In this document: piece by piece, positions 17,052-25,915 of the stretch
Layout: the number at the start of each line of letters is the position of its first letter
How positions within the stretch are numbered: position 1 is the first letter of the stretch
Assembly (NCBI RefSeq): GCF_900103585.1
Contig: NZ_FNHV01000009.1
Coordinates: 278,052 to 342,051, forward strand
Direction: 5' to 3'
Source of the DNA: Streptomyces sp. cf386
GTDB taxonomy: Bacteria; Actinomycetota; Actinomycetes; Streptomycetales; Streptomycetaceae
DNA: 64,000 bases
Notes under the pieces: model-generated
Told to the model about the DNA's origin: nothing
The model's input: only the letters and a program-made list of their open reading frames with translations
Databases searched by the model: none
Made by a program: the position numbers and the translations under genes

Positions 17052-17079
17052 GGGGCGCCCGGTGATCACCGGGCGCCCC
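17052..17079 (-). terminator. Terminator of the MFS gene at 17107
   Basis: A perfect 28-bp palindrome with arms GGGGCGCCCGGTGA / TCACCGGGCGCCCC and no loop bases besides the centre, 28 bp after the MFS stop codon, followed by TTTG on the minus strand. Confidence 0.8.
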
Positions 17080-17106
17080 CTCGGGTTGTTGTGGAACGCG
17101 CGGAGC

Positions 17107-18330
17107 TCAGTACTGAACCGTCTCCGCCTGCTGCGGAACATGCCCCGCGACCACCCGCTCCCGCCCGGCCCGCGGAGCGGCCACCCGGCGCCGGTCCACC
17201 GCGTACGCGGCCCCGGCGACCGCCAGCCCGAGCACGGCCAGCGCGGCCCCGGCGAGCGCCGGAGACGTCACGCCGAACCCGGCGGCGAGGGCCAGGCCGC
17301 CGATCCAGGCGCCGCCCGCGTTGGCGAGGTTGAAGGCGGCCTGGTTGGCGGAGGAGGCCAGGGACGGGGCCGAGGAGGCCTTCTCCATCACCATCAGGTT
17401 GAGCGGGGAGCCGGTCACGAACGCCGCCATGCCGAGCAGGGTCACCGCCAGGGCCGCGCTCCACGCCGTGGACATCAGGAGCGGGAACAGCGCCAGGACG
17501 GCGGCCAGCGAGAGCAGGCCCCCGAACAAGGTCCCCCGCATCGCGTGGTCCGCCAGCCGGCCGCCCAGCAGGTTGCCGATGGTGGCGCCCACGCCGAACA
17601 GCGCCAGCAGCAGCGTCACGCTGGCGTCGGCGTACCCGGCGGCGTCGGTCAGCATCGGCGTGACGTAGCTGTACGCGGCGAAGAGCGCGCCGAAGCCCGC
17701 GACCGTCGTACCGAGGGCCAGCCACACCGGCAGGGACTTCAGCGCGGCCAGCTCGCCCCGCAGCCCGGCGGAGGGCGCCGGCACCCGGTCGTGCGGGATC
17801 AGCAGTGCGAGCGAGGCGATCGCGGCCAGGCCGATCGTGCTGACGCCCAGGAAGGTCGCCCGCCATCCCAGGTGCTGGCCCATGAGCGTGGCGACCGGCA
17901 CGCCGGCGACGTTCGCGACGGTCAGTCCGAGGAACATCAGGGACACCGACCGGGCCTTGCGCTCCGGCGCGACCATGCTGGTGGCGACCACCGCGCCGAC
18001 GCCGAAGAAGGCGCCGTGCGGCAGGCCGCTCACGAAGCGGGCCACGAGCAGCCAGGAGTTGTCCGGCGCGAAGGCCGACGCCGCGTTGCCCGCCACGAAC
18101 AGCGCCATCAGCGCGATCAGGACCGTACGGCGGGGCATCCGCGCCGTCACGGCCGCCAGCAGCGGGGCGCCGATGACGACACCGAGGGCATAGGCCGAGA
18201 CCAGATGCCCGGCGCTGGGGATGGATATGTGCAGGTCGTTCGCGACTTCGGGCAGGAGGCCCATCATCACGAACTCGGTGGTACCGATGCCGAAGGCGCC
18301 GACGGCGAGGGCGAGCAGGGCCAGGGGCAT
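17107..18330 (-). CDS. MFS transporter (AraJ/DHA1 group)
   Basis: A 407-residue twelve-helix exporter: MPLALLALAVGAFGIGTTEFVMMGLLPEVANDLHIS carries the DHA1/AraJ N-terminal signature (A-F-x-I-G-T-T-E-F-V-x-x-G-L-L-P). GAPLLAAVTARMPRRTVLI is loop motif A and GLPHGAFFGVGAVVA motif C-like. Members export sugars or drugs such as chloramphenicol. The cytoplasmic tail is Arg-rich. An inverted repeat at 18365-18397 in the upstream region may be its operator. No regulator gene sits next to it. Confidence 0.87.
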   Translation of the reverse strand: MPLALLALAVGAFGIGTTEFVMMGLLPEVANDLHISIPSAGHLVSAYALGVVIGAPLLAAVTARMPRRTVLIALMALFVAGNAASAFAPDNSWLLVARFVSGLPHGAFFGVGAVVATSMVAPERKARSVSLMFLGLTVANVAGVPVATLMGQHLGWRATFLGVSTIGLAAIASLALLIPHDRVPAPSAGLRGELAALKSLPVWLALGTTVAGFGALFAAYSYVTPMLTDAAGYADASVTLLLALFGVGATIGNLLGGRLADHAMRGTLFGGLLSLAAVLALFPLLMSTAWSAALAVTLLGMAAFVTGSPLNLMVMEKASSAPSLASSANQAAFNLANAGGAWIGGLALAAGFGVTSPALAGAALAVLGLAVAGAAYAVDRRRVAAPRAGRERVVAGHVPQQAETVQY

Positions 18331-18364
18331 GAAAGCAGCCGTGCCTTTCCGGGGAGAGAGCGGA

Positions 18365-18397
18365 GTTCCGTACGAAGTTTATGTTCAGCTTCGGAAC
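18365..18397. promoter_or_regulatory. Imperfect inverted repeat upstream of the MFS gene
   Basis: GTTCCGTACGAAG (18365-18377) faces CTTCGGAAC (18389-18397); the arms pair except for a 4-base insertion. It lies 35-67 bp before the MFS ATG and 31 bp after the stop of the EEP gene, and could be an operator for an unlinked repressor. Confidence 0.35.
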
Positions 18398-18427
18398 AAA
18401 GACGCTCGGCCCCGGTATTCCCTCTGG

Positions 18428-19492
18428 TTACGAGGACGTGTCGACCTTCACACGGGCGGCCACCGGAAGGTGGTCGCTCCCCGTCTCCGGCAGCGTCCAC
18501 GAGCTCTCCGGCTCGACGCCCTTCACCATGATCTGGTCGATCCGCGCCATCGGGAACGACGCCGGCCAGCTGAACCCGAACCCGCTGCCCGAGGCGCCCT
18601 GCGTGGAGCGCATCTGGGCGGTGACGGCCCGCAGCGCGCGGTCGTTCATCGTGCCGTTCAGGTCGCCGAGCAGGACCACCCTCTCCAGCGGCTCGTCGGC
18701 GATGGCCTCGCCCAGCGCGTTGGCGCTCTTGTCGCGCTGCCGGGCGGTGAACCCGGCCTCCATCTTCACCCGCACCGACGGCAGATGGGCGACGTACACC
18801 GCGACCTGCCCGGACGGCGCGCTCACCACGGCCCGCATGGCCCGGGTCCAGCCCAGCTTGATGTCGACGGCCTTGACGCCGGTCAGCGGGTACTTGCTCC
18901 ACAGCCCGACGGTGCCCTGCACCGAGTGGTACTTGTACGTCGACGCCAGCGCCTTCTGGTACGTCGGGACCGCCGTGGTCGTCAGCTCCTCCAGGGCGAC
19001 CACGTCCGCGCCGGACGCGGCCACGTCCCGGGCCGTGCCGGCCGGATCGGGGTTGTCGGCGTTGACGTTGTGTGTGGCCACCGTGAGGTCACCGCCCGGG
19101 CCGGTCCGGTCCACGAGGAGGCCGCCGAAGAGGTTCAGCCACACGATCGCCGGGAGCAGCACGGCGATGAGCGCGGTCGCGGACTTCCGTACCAGGGCCA
19201 GCAGGATCAGCACCGGAATGAGCAGCCCCAGCCAGGGCAGGAACGTCTCGGTGAGGCTGCCGAGGTTGCCCACGGCGTTCGGGATGTGCGCGTGCAGCAG
19301 CATCACCAGGGCGAGGATCACCGCGAGGGCGGCCAGCACGATGCCGCGCCGCCAGATGCGCCGGTCGCCGCGCCAGCCCGCCACGAAACGGCTCTTCATC
19401 AAGCGGTTCATCAGGCGTCGTAGCCCGGATTCCCGGCGTTCGGGCCCCGAGCCGCCGTTGTCCGTCTCCGTCACGTACGCCTGCTGCGCCAT
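18428..19492 (-). CDS. Membrane-anchored endonuclease/exonuclease/phosphatase (EEP) family protein
   Basis: A 354-residue protein: a basic cytoplasmic N-terminus (~45 residues), three membrane helices (~50-72, 78-98, 103-122), then an extracytoplasmic EEP domain. Metal and catalytic motifs are LTVATHNVNADN, DVVALEELT, VYVAHLPS, VVLLGDLNGTMND and the final GSDHLPVAARV, the classic catalytic Asp-His. Such secreted EEP domains hydrolyse phosphodiesters (DNA, phospholipid or sphingomyelin-like); the substrate here is undetermined. Confidence 0.88.
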   Translation of the reverse strand: MAQQAYVTETDNGGSGPERRESGLRRLMNRLMKSRFVAGWRGDRRIWRRGIVLAALAVILALVMLLHAHIPNAVGNLGSLTETFLPWLGLLIPVLILLALVRKSATALIAVLLPAIVWLNLFGGLLVDRTGPGGDLTVATHNVNADNPDPAGTARDVAASGADVVALEELTTTAVPTYQKALASTYKYHSVQGTVGLWSKYPLTGVKAVDIKLGWTRAMRAVVSAPSGQVAVYVAHLPSVRVKMEAGFTARQRDKSANALGEAIADEPLERVVLLGDLNGTMNDRALRAVTAQMRSTQGASGSGFGFSWPASFPMARIDQIMVKGVEPESSWTLPETGSDHLPVAARVKVDTSS

Positions 19493-19697
19493 ACCGTCGC
19501 CTCACTACCTGCCGTGCACACCGTCGTCCCCACGCGCCCACAAGAAACCCTAGGGGATGATCGGCTCCGTTCTGCCGCACTCATGACGGCCGTACGGGGG
19601 CGAGGACGTACAAGTCGCCTGCAGGAGTTCCGGTCTCGGCGGGAGAAAGCGCGGTCTGTGACGTAACGCGCACATGCGATCTACGGAGTGCGCGAAC

Positions 19698-20327
19698 TTA
19701 CGGAGTCGGCGAACTGACGGGCCGTAGACCGTCGAGCACGGCGTCGACCATCTGCTCCGCCAGCCCTTCCGGAAGGTCGGCGTCCGGGCGCATGACGGCA
19801 CGTACCAGCATCGGGCCGAAGATCATGTCGTTCATCACGTCGACGTCGATGTCCGTGCGCAGTTCGCCGTTCTGCTGCCCCCGGCGCAGGATCGCGTGCT
19901 GCTTCCTGCGCCGTGGCTCGACGACGGTCGCGTGATAGGCGTCCCAGATCTTCGGGCTGCTCTTCATCTGGGCGATGACGTTGTGCAGCAGCACCGACGA
20001 ACGGGTCATCAGGCCGCGTCGGCGCAACTGCTCCATGAGCGCCACGAGATCCTCGCGCACCGAGGTGCCGGGCAGTTCGGGGTCCGGGGGTTCGGCGGCG
20101 CGCACGACGTCGACGAAGAGCTCCTCCTTGCCGCTCCAGCGGCGGTAGATGGTGGCCTTGCCGACGCCGGCGGTCCGGGCGATCCGCTCGATGGACAGCT
20201 CCGCGAGCGGCACGCCGTCCTCCAGCAGCTTGAGGATGCCCTCCATGATGGACCGCTCCACGGCCTCGCTGCGGGGGCGACCCCTGACGGGGCCGTCCTG
20301 CCGGGGGTGGCTGTCGGCGAGGCTCAC
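19698..20327 (-). CDS. TetR/AcrR-family repressor
   Basis: A 209-residue regulator with an N-terminal helix-turn-helix (residues ~20-66: AVERSIMEGILKLLEDGVPLAELSIERIARTAGVGKATIYRRWSGKEEL pattern) and a helical ligand domain (TetR_C_11-like; PELPGTSVREDLVALMEQL). It starts with GTG. It lies 86 bp downstream of the DHA2 pump in the same orientation, so pump and repressor are probably one transcript controlled from the palindrome at 22026-22048. The inducer is unknown, most likely a pump substrate. Confidence 0.9.
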   Translation of the reverse strand: MSLADSHPRQDGPVRGRPRSEAVERSIMEGILKLLEDGVPLAELSIERIARTAGVGKATIYRRWSGKEELFVDVVRAAEPPDPELPGTSVREDLVALMEQLRRRGLMTRSSVLLHNVIAQMKSSPKIWDAYHATVVEPRRRKQHAILRRGQQNGELRTDIDVDVMNDMIFGPMLVRAVMRPDADLPEGLAEQMVDAVLDGLRPVSSPTP

Positions 20328-20413
20328 TCGAATTCGGTCCTTTCCATGGGCTGTGCTGATTCTCCCTGGTGCACGGCGGCTGCGGTGCAGGAGGCGCCGG
20401 CCCGGCGCGTTTC

Positions 20414-22003
20414 CTACTCCGCTGCCGCCAACTCCCGCGGTGCCTCACCCTCCTGAGGCGCCGTCGGCCGCCCCGGCAGGAACAGCGCCACGACCACCGC
20501 GCCGAGCACCGCGACGCCCGCTCCCCACAACGCCGTGACGTGCATGGAGTGCAGGAAGGCGTCGTGGGCCGGGCCGACGAGGGCCTCGCCGCGCTGCCCG
20601 AGCCGGTCGGCGACGCCGAGCGTGGCCTCGATGGACTCGCCCGCCGTGTGCCGCAGGCCCTCCGGCAGCACCGTGAGCCGGTCCTCGATGCCGCCCCGGT
20701 AGGTGGCCGACATGACCGAGCCCAGGACGGCGATGCCGAGGGCGCCGCCGACCTGCCGGAAGGTGTTGCTGAGGGCGGAGGCGGAGCCGGCCTTCTCGCG
20801 GGGCAGGGCCTGCATGATGACGACGCTGAGCGGCGTCATGATGTGCGCCATCGCGGCGCCCATCAGGAAGAACACGACCTCCAGGACCCAGATCGGCGTG
20901 TCCGCCTCGAACGTGGCGAAAGCGGTCAGCGTGGCGGCGATGAGCAGCATGGCGCCGGTGGTCGTGGCCCGGTTGCCGAACCGGTCGACCAGGAGCCGGG
21001 CGCGCGGCGCGAAGATCATCTGCGCGGCGGCGAGCGGCAGCATCAGCAGACCGGTCTCCAGGGGCGAGTAGCCGCGCACGCTCTGGGTGTAGAAGACCGA
21101 GAAGAAGGTCACGCCCATGAGGGCGAAGAAGACCAGCGCGATGACGCCGATCGCGGCCGAGAAGACCTTGTTCCTGAAGTACGTGACGTCGACGGACGGA
21201 TGGTCGCTGCGCTTCTCGAACACGACGAAGCCGACGAGGACGGCGAGCCCGGCCCCGATCGTCGCGAGCACCGTCGGATCGGTGAAGTCGGCGAGCTGGC
21301 CGCCCTTGATGATGCCGTAGACCAGCAGGACCAGGCCGACCACGGACAGCACGACCCCGACGGGATCGATGCGCCCGGGGTTCGGGTCGCGCGAGTCCGG
21401 GACCAGCCACACCATCAGCGCGACCGCGATCAGCACGATCGGCACGTTGATGAGGAAGACCGAGCCCCACCAGAAGTGGTCGAGGAGGAGGCCGCCGGTG
21501 ATGGGCCCGATGGCGATGGCGAGCCCGACGCCGCCCGCCCAGATGCCGATGGCCTTGGGCTGCTCGTCCCGCTCGAAGACGTTCATCAGGACGGCGAGCG
21601 TGGCCGGCATGACGAAGGCGGCGCCGAGGCCCATCACCGCACGGAAAGCGATGAGCTCGCCCGGCGAACCGGAGAACGCGGCGAGCGCGGAGCCGATGCC
21701 GAACACCGCGAGCCCGCCGAGCAGCACCTTCTTGCGGCCGAGCCGGTCGCCGAGGAGACCGGCGCTGAACAGCAGACCGGCGAAGACGAGCGTGTAGGAG
21801 TTGATCGCCCACTCCAGCTCGCTCTGGGTGGCGCCGAGGCCCGTCGGCGCCGGGGTCGAGATCGTCTTGATCGCGACGTTCAGGATCGAGTTGTCGAGGA
21901 CGACGATCAGCAGGCTGAGCATCAGCACACCGAGGATCGCCCAGCGGCGCCGGTGCACGGCTTCCGGTATCCGGGGGCCGGTGTCAGGGACGGGAGAAGT
22001 CAT
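20414..22003 (-). CDS. MFS multidrug exporter, 14-helix DHA2 (EmrB/QacA) family
   Basis: A 529-residue pump. After HRRRWAILGVLMLSLLIVVLDNSILNVAIKTI (helix 1 with the conserved D of DHA2) come motif A (GLLGDRLGRKKVLLGGL) and motif C (GPITGGLLLDHFWWGSVFLIN). The length suits 14 transmembrane segments. Transport should be proton-driven, with hydrophobic or cationic drugs as likely substrates. The start was set at MTSPVPDTGPRIPEAVH (22003); the upstream frame adds only a leader across the operator. It is co-directional with the TetR gene. Confidence 0.9.
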   Translation of the reverse strand: MTSPVPDTGPRIPEAVHRRRWAILGVLMLSLLIVVLDNSILNVAIKTISTPAPTGLGATQSELEWAINSYTLVFAGLLFSAGLLGDRLGRKKVLLGGLAVFGIGSALAAFSGSPGELIAFRAVMGLGAAFVMPATLAVLMNVFERDEQPKAIGIWAGGVGLAIAIGPITGGLLLDHFWWGSVFLINVPIVLIAVALMVWLVPDSRDPNPGRIDPVGVVLSVVGLVLLVYGIIKGGQLADFTDPTVLATIGAGLAVLVGFVVFEKRSDHPSVDVTYFRNKVFSAAIGVIALVFFALMGVTFFSVFYTQSVRGYSPLETGLLMLPLAAAQMIFAPRARLLVDRFGNRATTTGAMLLIAATLTAFATFEADTPIWVLEVVFFLMGAAMAHIMTPLSVVIMQALPREKAGSASALSNTFRQVGGALGIAVLGSVMSATYRGGIEDRLTVLPEGLRHTAGESIEATLGVADRLGQRGEALVGPAHDAFLHSMHVTALWGAGVAVLGAVVVALFLPGRPTAPQEGEAPRELAAAE

Positions 22004-22025
22004 GCCGTCGAGCGTAGAACCTTTT

Positions 22026-22048
22026 CGATACGGCACCGTCTCGTATCG
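22026..22048. promoter_or_regulatory. TetR-type operator upstream of the DHA2 pump
   Basis: CGATACG (22026-22032) and CGTATCG (22042-22048) form a 23-bp interrupted palindrome with a 9-base centre, 23 bp before the pump ATG. GATACG/CGTATC arms are common in operators of streptomycete TetR-regulated pumps, and the presumptive repressor is the second gene of the same operon. Confidence 0.65.
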
Positions 22049-22207
22049 TAAATTTTTACCGAGCTCTTACGTGGGGGCGAGGAAGCGGCGGAGGCGGGGC
22101 GGAACTCACACAGGGGGGCCTGGTTCTCCCTGACACGAAGTGCCACCATGGAGGGGATCCGGGGACGCCGTCAGGGCGCCTCGAGATGACATGAAGGAGC
22201 CGTTGCC

Positions 22208-23083
22208 ATGACGCAGCTTTCGGCTGCCCAGACGCCTCAGGCGAAGACCTCCGACGGCAGCAAGGCGCTGTACGGGGGGAAGGGCACCCGCCGCATCACC
22301 GTTCGGGACATCGCGCTCGCCAAGGAGCGGGGCGAGAAGTGGCCCATGCTCACCGCCTACGACGCGATGACCGCGTCCGTCTTCGACGAGGCCGGCATCC
22401 CGGTCATGCTCGTCGGCGACTCCGCGGGCAACTGTCACCTCGGGTACGACACCACCGTGCCCGTCACGCTCGACGAGATGACCATGCTCTCGGCGGCCGT
22501 CGTACGCGGCACGTCCCGCGCCATGATCGTCGGCGACCTGCCGTTCGGCTCCTACCAGGAGGGCCCGGTGCAGGCGCTGCGCTCGGCGACCCGGATGGTC
22601 AAGGAGGCCGGGGTCGGCGCGGTCAAGCTGGAGGGCGGCGAGCGGTCGTACGACCAGATCCGGCTGCTGGTCGAGTCCGGCATCCCGGTGATGGCCCACA
22701 TCGGCCTGACCCCGCAGTCCGTCAACGCCATGGGCTACCGCGTCCAGGGCCGCGGCGAGGAGGCGGCCGCACAGCTGCTGCGGGACGCCAAGGCGGTCCA
22801 GGACGCGGGCGCGTTCGCGGTCGTCCTGGAGCTGGTGCCGGCGGAGCTGGCGGCCGAGGTCACGCGCACGCTGCACATCCCGACGGTCGGCATCGGCGCC
22901 GGTTCCGAGACCGACGCGCAGGTCCTGGTCTGGACGGACATGCTGGGCCTGACCGGCGGCCGCGTCCCCAAGTTCGTCAAGCAGTACGCCAACCTGCGCG
23001 AGGTCATGGGCAACGCGGCGAAGGCCTTCGCGGAGGACGTGATCGGCGGAACGTTCCCGCTGGAGGAGCACTCCGTCCACTGA
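22208..23083 (+). CDS. panB: 3-methyl-2-oxobutanoate hydroxymethyltransferase (ketopantoate hydroxymethyltransferase)
   Basis: First committed enzyme of pantothenate/CoA synthesis: adds a hydroxymethyl group from 5,10-methylene-THF to alpha-ketoisovalerate. The 291-residue barrel shows MLTAYDAMTASVFDEAGIPVMLVGDSAGNC (Mg-binding VGDS), GDLPFGSYQ, KLEGGERS, PVMAHIGLTPQSVNAMG, LELVPAELA (catalytic Glu) and TVGIGAGSETDAQVLV. The ribosome site GAAGGAG precedes the ATG by 7 bp. It has a ~25-residue non-conserved N-terminal extension. Monocistronic, ending at a bidirectional terminator. Confidence 0.97.
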   Translation: MTQLSAAQTPQAKTSDGSKALYGGKGTRRITVRDIALAKERGEKWPMLTAYDAMTASVFDEAGIPVMLVGDSAGNCHLGYDTTVPVTLDEMTMLSAAVVRGTSRAMIVGDLPFGSYQEGPVQALRSATRMVKEAGVGAVKLEGGERSYDQIRLLVESGIPVMAHIGLTPQSVNAMGYRVQGRGEEAAAQLLRDAKAVQDAGAFAVVLELVPAELAAEVTRTLHIPTVGIGAGSETDAQVLVWTDMLGLTGGRVPKFVKQYANLREVMGNAAKAFAEDVIGGTFPLEEHSVH

Positions 23084-23124
23084 GCCCTCCCGGGCACCCA
23101 CCCCTGAACCACTGCGGCACCAAA

Positions 23125-23158
23125 GCGCCCCGCCGATCTTCCCCCGTCGGCGGGGCGC
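23125..23158. terminator. Bidirectional terminator between panB and the sedolisin gene
   Basis: Perfect 12-bp arms GCGCCCCGCCGA / TCGGCGGGGCGC with a 10-base loop, followed by CCCCGTTTT on the plus strand and preceded by AAA, i.e. TTT on the minus strand. It serves two convergent genes. Confidence 0.82.
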
Positions 23159-23179
23159 CCCGTTTTCCGAAGGTGCGGG

Positions 23180-25117
23180 TCAGCGGCGGTACGACTCCAC
23201 GTAACCGCCCGCGGGCGTCCCCACGCCGGTCACGTCGTCGTAGCCCTTCACCGCGCTCAGCGAGCTGTCCTTGCCGAGGGTCCGTACGGATGTGCTCAGT
23301 CCGCCCGTCGCGTCGTAGCCGTTGACGAAGTCGAGGCGGGCGACCGCGAGGCCGGAGCCCGTCGGGTTGTCGGTGACGTCGTGGTACGCCTTCGAGCCGT
23401 ACCGCGCGTAGATCGCCGGGTTGGCGAAGCCGAGCGGCTTCCCGCCCCGCGCCTCCTGGGCCAGCGCCTGGACGGCCGCGATCACCGGCGCGGCGAGCGA
23501 GGTGCCGCCGATGCGGTACTCGTCGTACGCCTGCGTGGTGCCGTCCGGCAGGGTCTGCGTCTGCCCCACCAGGAACCCGGTGTTCGGGTCGGCGATCGCC
23601 GCGATGTCCGGGACGACGCGGTTGCCGTCGGCACTGTTGGCCTTGGCCAGCGCGTCCGGCACGACGCCCTTCTGCCAGTACGGCTCGGCGACCGTCTTGC
23701 TGGTGCCGCCGCCCGCGCCCGAGGTGAACGCGCCGGGGAAGTCGGTCCAGCTCTTGCCGTCGGCCGACAGCACCGCCTTCTCGGTGCCCCAGCCGGTCTC
23801 CCACAGGTACTTGTCGCCCTTGCCGACCGCCAGCGACGTACCGCCGACCGCCGTCACCCAGGCCGAACTCGCCGGGATATCGACCTGCTTGGTGCCGCTG
23901 CTCGCGACCTCGTCGCCGTCGTCGCCGGAGGAGTAGTAGAAGCCGATGCCCTCGACCGCGCCGAACTGGAAGACCTGGTCGTAGGCGGCCGCGAGGTCCG
24001 GCGTCTGGGCGGCCTCGGTCTCGCCCCAGGAGTTGGAGACGAGGTCGGCCAGGTGGTTGTCGACGATCTTGCTGAGGGAGTCCAGCAGATCCTCGTCGTA
24101 GCAGGACGCGGCGCCCACGTAGGTGACCTGCGTGCCGGGCGCGACCGCGTGCACGGCCTCGACGTCGAGGGTCTCCTCGCCGTACCAGCCGGCGGCCCCG
24201 CACTCCTCGGTCCGCGTGTACTTCGCCGGCAGGACCTGGCGCAACTGGCCGGTCTTCCAGGTCGCGTCGCCGTTGCGCTTGGCGTAGGTGGCCGCGTCGA
24301 AGGCGATCGTCGGGGAGGCGTACGCGTCGGTGATGGCGATACGCACGCCCTTGCCGGTGCGCTTGCCCGCGCCGTACGCGGCGCGCAGCTGCTTGCCGGT
24401 GTAGCCCTTGACGGCGTACGGGATCTTCGTGCCGTACGCGTCCGGCAGCGTGGCCGCCACGTTCGAGCCGTGGTACGTCGAGAACGGCCCGGCGTTGCGG
24501 AACACCGTCTCCGGCGGCGGGAGTCGGTCCTGGTGGCTCGCCAGGTGCGGGGCGTTGTCCAGGCCCGTGACGGTCAGCACGGCGCCCTGGACGGCGTCCG
24601 GCACCGAGGCGGTCGTCGTGGGCGCGCGGTAGGTCTTCGCGCCCTTGGTGTAGTTGTGCAGCTGGGTGCCGAACGCCTTCTCCGCGGCGGCCACATCGCC
24701 GGTGACGGCGACATAGTGCTGCGTCACGTCCGTGACCTTCAGGCCCGACGCCGTCAACCAGCTCTTCACGGCGGCCACTTGGGCCTTGGTCGCACCGAAG
24801 CGGGCCTGCGTCTGCTTGGCACTCAGGTATTTGCCGTACGAGGCCGAGCCCGGGTCGGACACGGCCTTCGCGTAGGCGGCGAGGCCGGTCGCGTCCCGGC
24901 CCGCGAGGTAGACGCGTACGGCGACCTTGGCGCCGTCCGAGGCCGCTCCCCGGTCGGCCTTGGCCGTGGCCCACGCGGGCTTGGTGCCGGCGAGCCCGTC
25001 CCGGCCCGGGTTGTCCGCGGCGTGCGCGGGTATGCCGAGCGCCAGCGCGCCGGTGAGCAGAGGCAGTGTCGCCGCCAGGCTCACTCCGGCGCGCAGCGCG
25101 GCGCGGTGAGATCTCAT
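23180..25117 (-). CDS. Secreted S53 peptidase (sedolisin/kumamolisin type) with pro-domain
   Basis: A 645-residue preproprotein. The signal peptide is MRSHRAALRAGVSLAATLPLLTGALALGIPAHA; an activation pro-domain (~40-220; KVAVRVYLAGRDATGLAAYAKAVSDPGSASYGKYLS) is followed by the catalytic domain. The Glu/Asp pair is in GEETLDVEA (~residue 310), the oxyanion Asp in YYSSGDDGDE (~397) and the nucleophile in GGTSLAAPV (~537). The C-terminal YHDVTDNPTGSG and GYDDVTGVGTP form the calcium site. S53 enzymes are pepstatin-insensitive acid carboxyl proteases that self-activate at low pH. Start chosen at the signal peptide Met; the gene is monocistronic. Confidence 0.95.
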   Translation of the reverse strand: MRSHRAALRAGVSLAATLPLLTGALALGIPAHAADNPGRDGLAGTKPAWATAKADRGAASDGAKVAVRVYLAGRDATGLAAYAKAVSDPGSASYGKYLSAKQTQARFGATKAQVAAVKSWLTASGLKVTDVTQHYVAVTGDVAAAEKAFGTQLHNYTKGAKTYRAPTTTASVPDAVQGAVLTVTGLDNAPHLASHQDRLPPPETVFRNAGPFSTYHGSNVAATLPDAYGTKIPYAVKGYTGKQLRAAYGAGKRTGKGVRIAITDAYASPTIAFDAATYAKRNGDATWKTGQLRQVLPAKYTRTEECGAAGWYGEETLDVEAVHAVAPGTQVTYVGAASCYDEDLLDSLSKIVDNHLADLVSNSWGETEAAQTPDLAAAYDQVFQFGAVEGIGFYYSSGDDGDEVASSGTKQVDIPASSAWVTAVGGTSLAVGKGDKYLWETGWGTEKAVLSADGKSWTDFPGAFTSGAGGGTSKTVAEPYWQKGVVPDALAKANSADGNRVVPDIAAIADPNTGFLVGQTQTLPDGTTQAYDEYRIGGTSLAAPVIAAVQALAQEARGGKPLGFANPAIYARYGSKAYHDVTDNPTGSGLAVARLDFVNGYDATGGLSTSVRTLGKDSSLSAVKGYDDVTGVGTPAGGYVESYRR

Positions 25118-25261
25118 GGAACCCCCTGTGCGGTTCGTGTGCGCGAGTGGATCACTCGACGGTGGCCACTCTCGCGATGAACCGTTCATGCCAGGGGAAT
25201 GCGAGGGCCAAGAAGCACCCAATTAACCTAATGACAAGGCCATTTGAGGTCAGGGCCGCGG

Positions 25262-25915
25262 CTAAGGGTGACGATTGCGGCCGAGGGCTACGACCGCGCC
25301 TTCGCCCCGCTCCTTCAACATGTCCGCCATCAGGTCGATCTCCGCCTTCTGGCCGTTCACCATGGTCTGCGCGAGCCTCTTCTCCACGCCGACCGCGCAT
25401 TTGTCCACACAGCCCTTGGCCATGTGGATGCCGCCCTTGTGATGGGCCGTCATCAACTGGAGAAAGAAGATCTCGGCCTGCTTGCCGCTGAGGCCCTCCA
25501 GCTTCTTCATCTCCGTGTTGGTCGCCATGCCCGGCATCAGCGCGCCGTCCTCGCCGGCGGGCATGTCGCCCATGCCCATCCAGGTCATCGGTGCCTTGGA
25601 CGACACCTTCGGCAGCTTCCACAGATCCAGCCAGCCCAGCAGCATGCCGCGCTGGTTGGCCTGCGTCTGGGCGATGTCGTACGCGAGCCGCCGTACCTCC
25701 TCGTCCTTCGTACGGTCGCGCACGATGTACGACATCTCCACGGCCTGCTGATGGTGCACCGCCATGTCCCGCGCGAACCCGGCGTCCGCCGAGTCGGCGC
25801 TCGGGGTGTTGCCCGCGCCGCCGTCCCCGTCCTCGGCGACCGCGTAGGTGATCGCGCCGGCCGCGACGAGCACTGCCGCCGCGGTCCCGGCGATCCAACC
25901 GATGTGCTGCCTCAC
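25262..25915 (-). CDS. DUF305 protein, membrane-anchored, His/Met-rich
   Basis: A 217-residue protein with an N-terminal membrane anchor or uncleaved signal (VRQHIGWIAGTAAAVLVAAGAITYAVA), then a four-helix DUF305 domain outside the cell. Its family motif is duplicated: FARDMAVHHQQAVEMSYIV and QLMTAHHKGGIHMAKGCVDKC, each an HHxxA/G...M cluster suitable for a soft metal such as copper. Met-rich loop: APMTWMGMGDMPAGEDGALMPGMA. The GTG start overlaps the TGA of the DUF3105 gene (GTGA), showing tight coupling. Biochemical function is not established for the family. Confidence 0.88.
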   Translation of the reverse strand: MRQHIGWIAGTAAAVLVAAGAITYAVAEDGDGGAGNTPSADSADAGFARDMAVHHQQAVEMSYIVRDRTKDEEVRRLAYDIAQTQANQRGMLLGWLDLWKLPKVSSKAPMTWMGMGDMPAGEDGALMPGMATNTEMKKLEGLSGKQAEIFFLQLMTAHHKGGIHMAKGCVDKCAVGVEKRLAQTMVNGQKAEIDLMADMLKERGEGAVVALGRNRHP

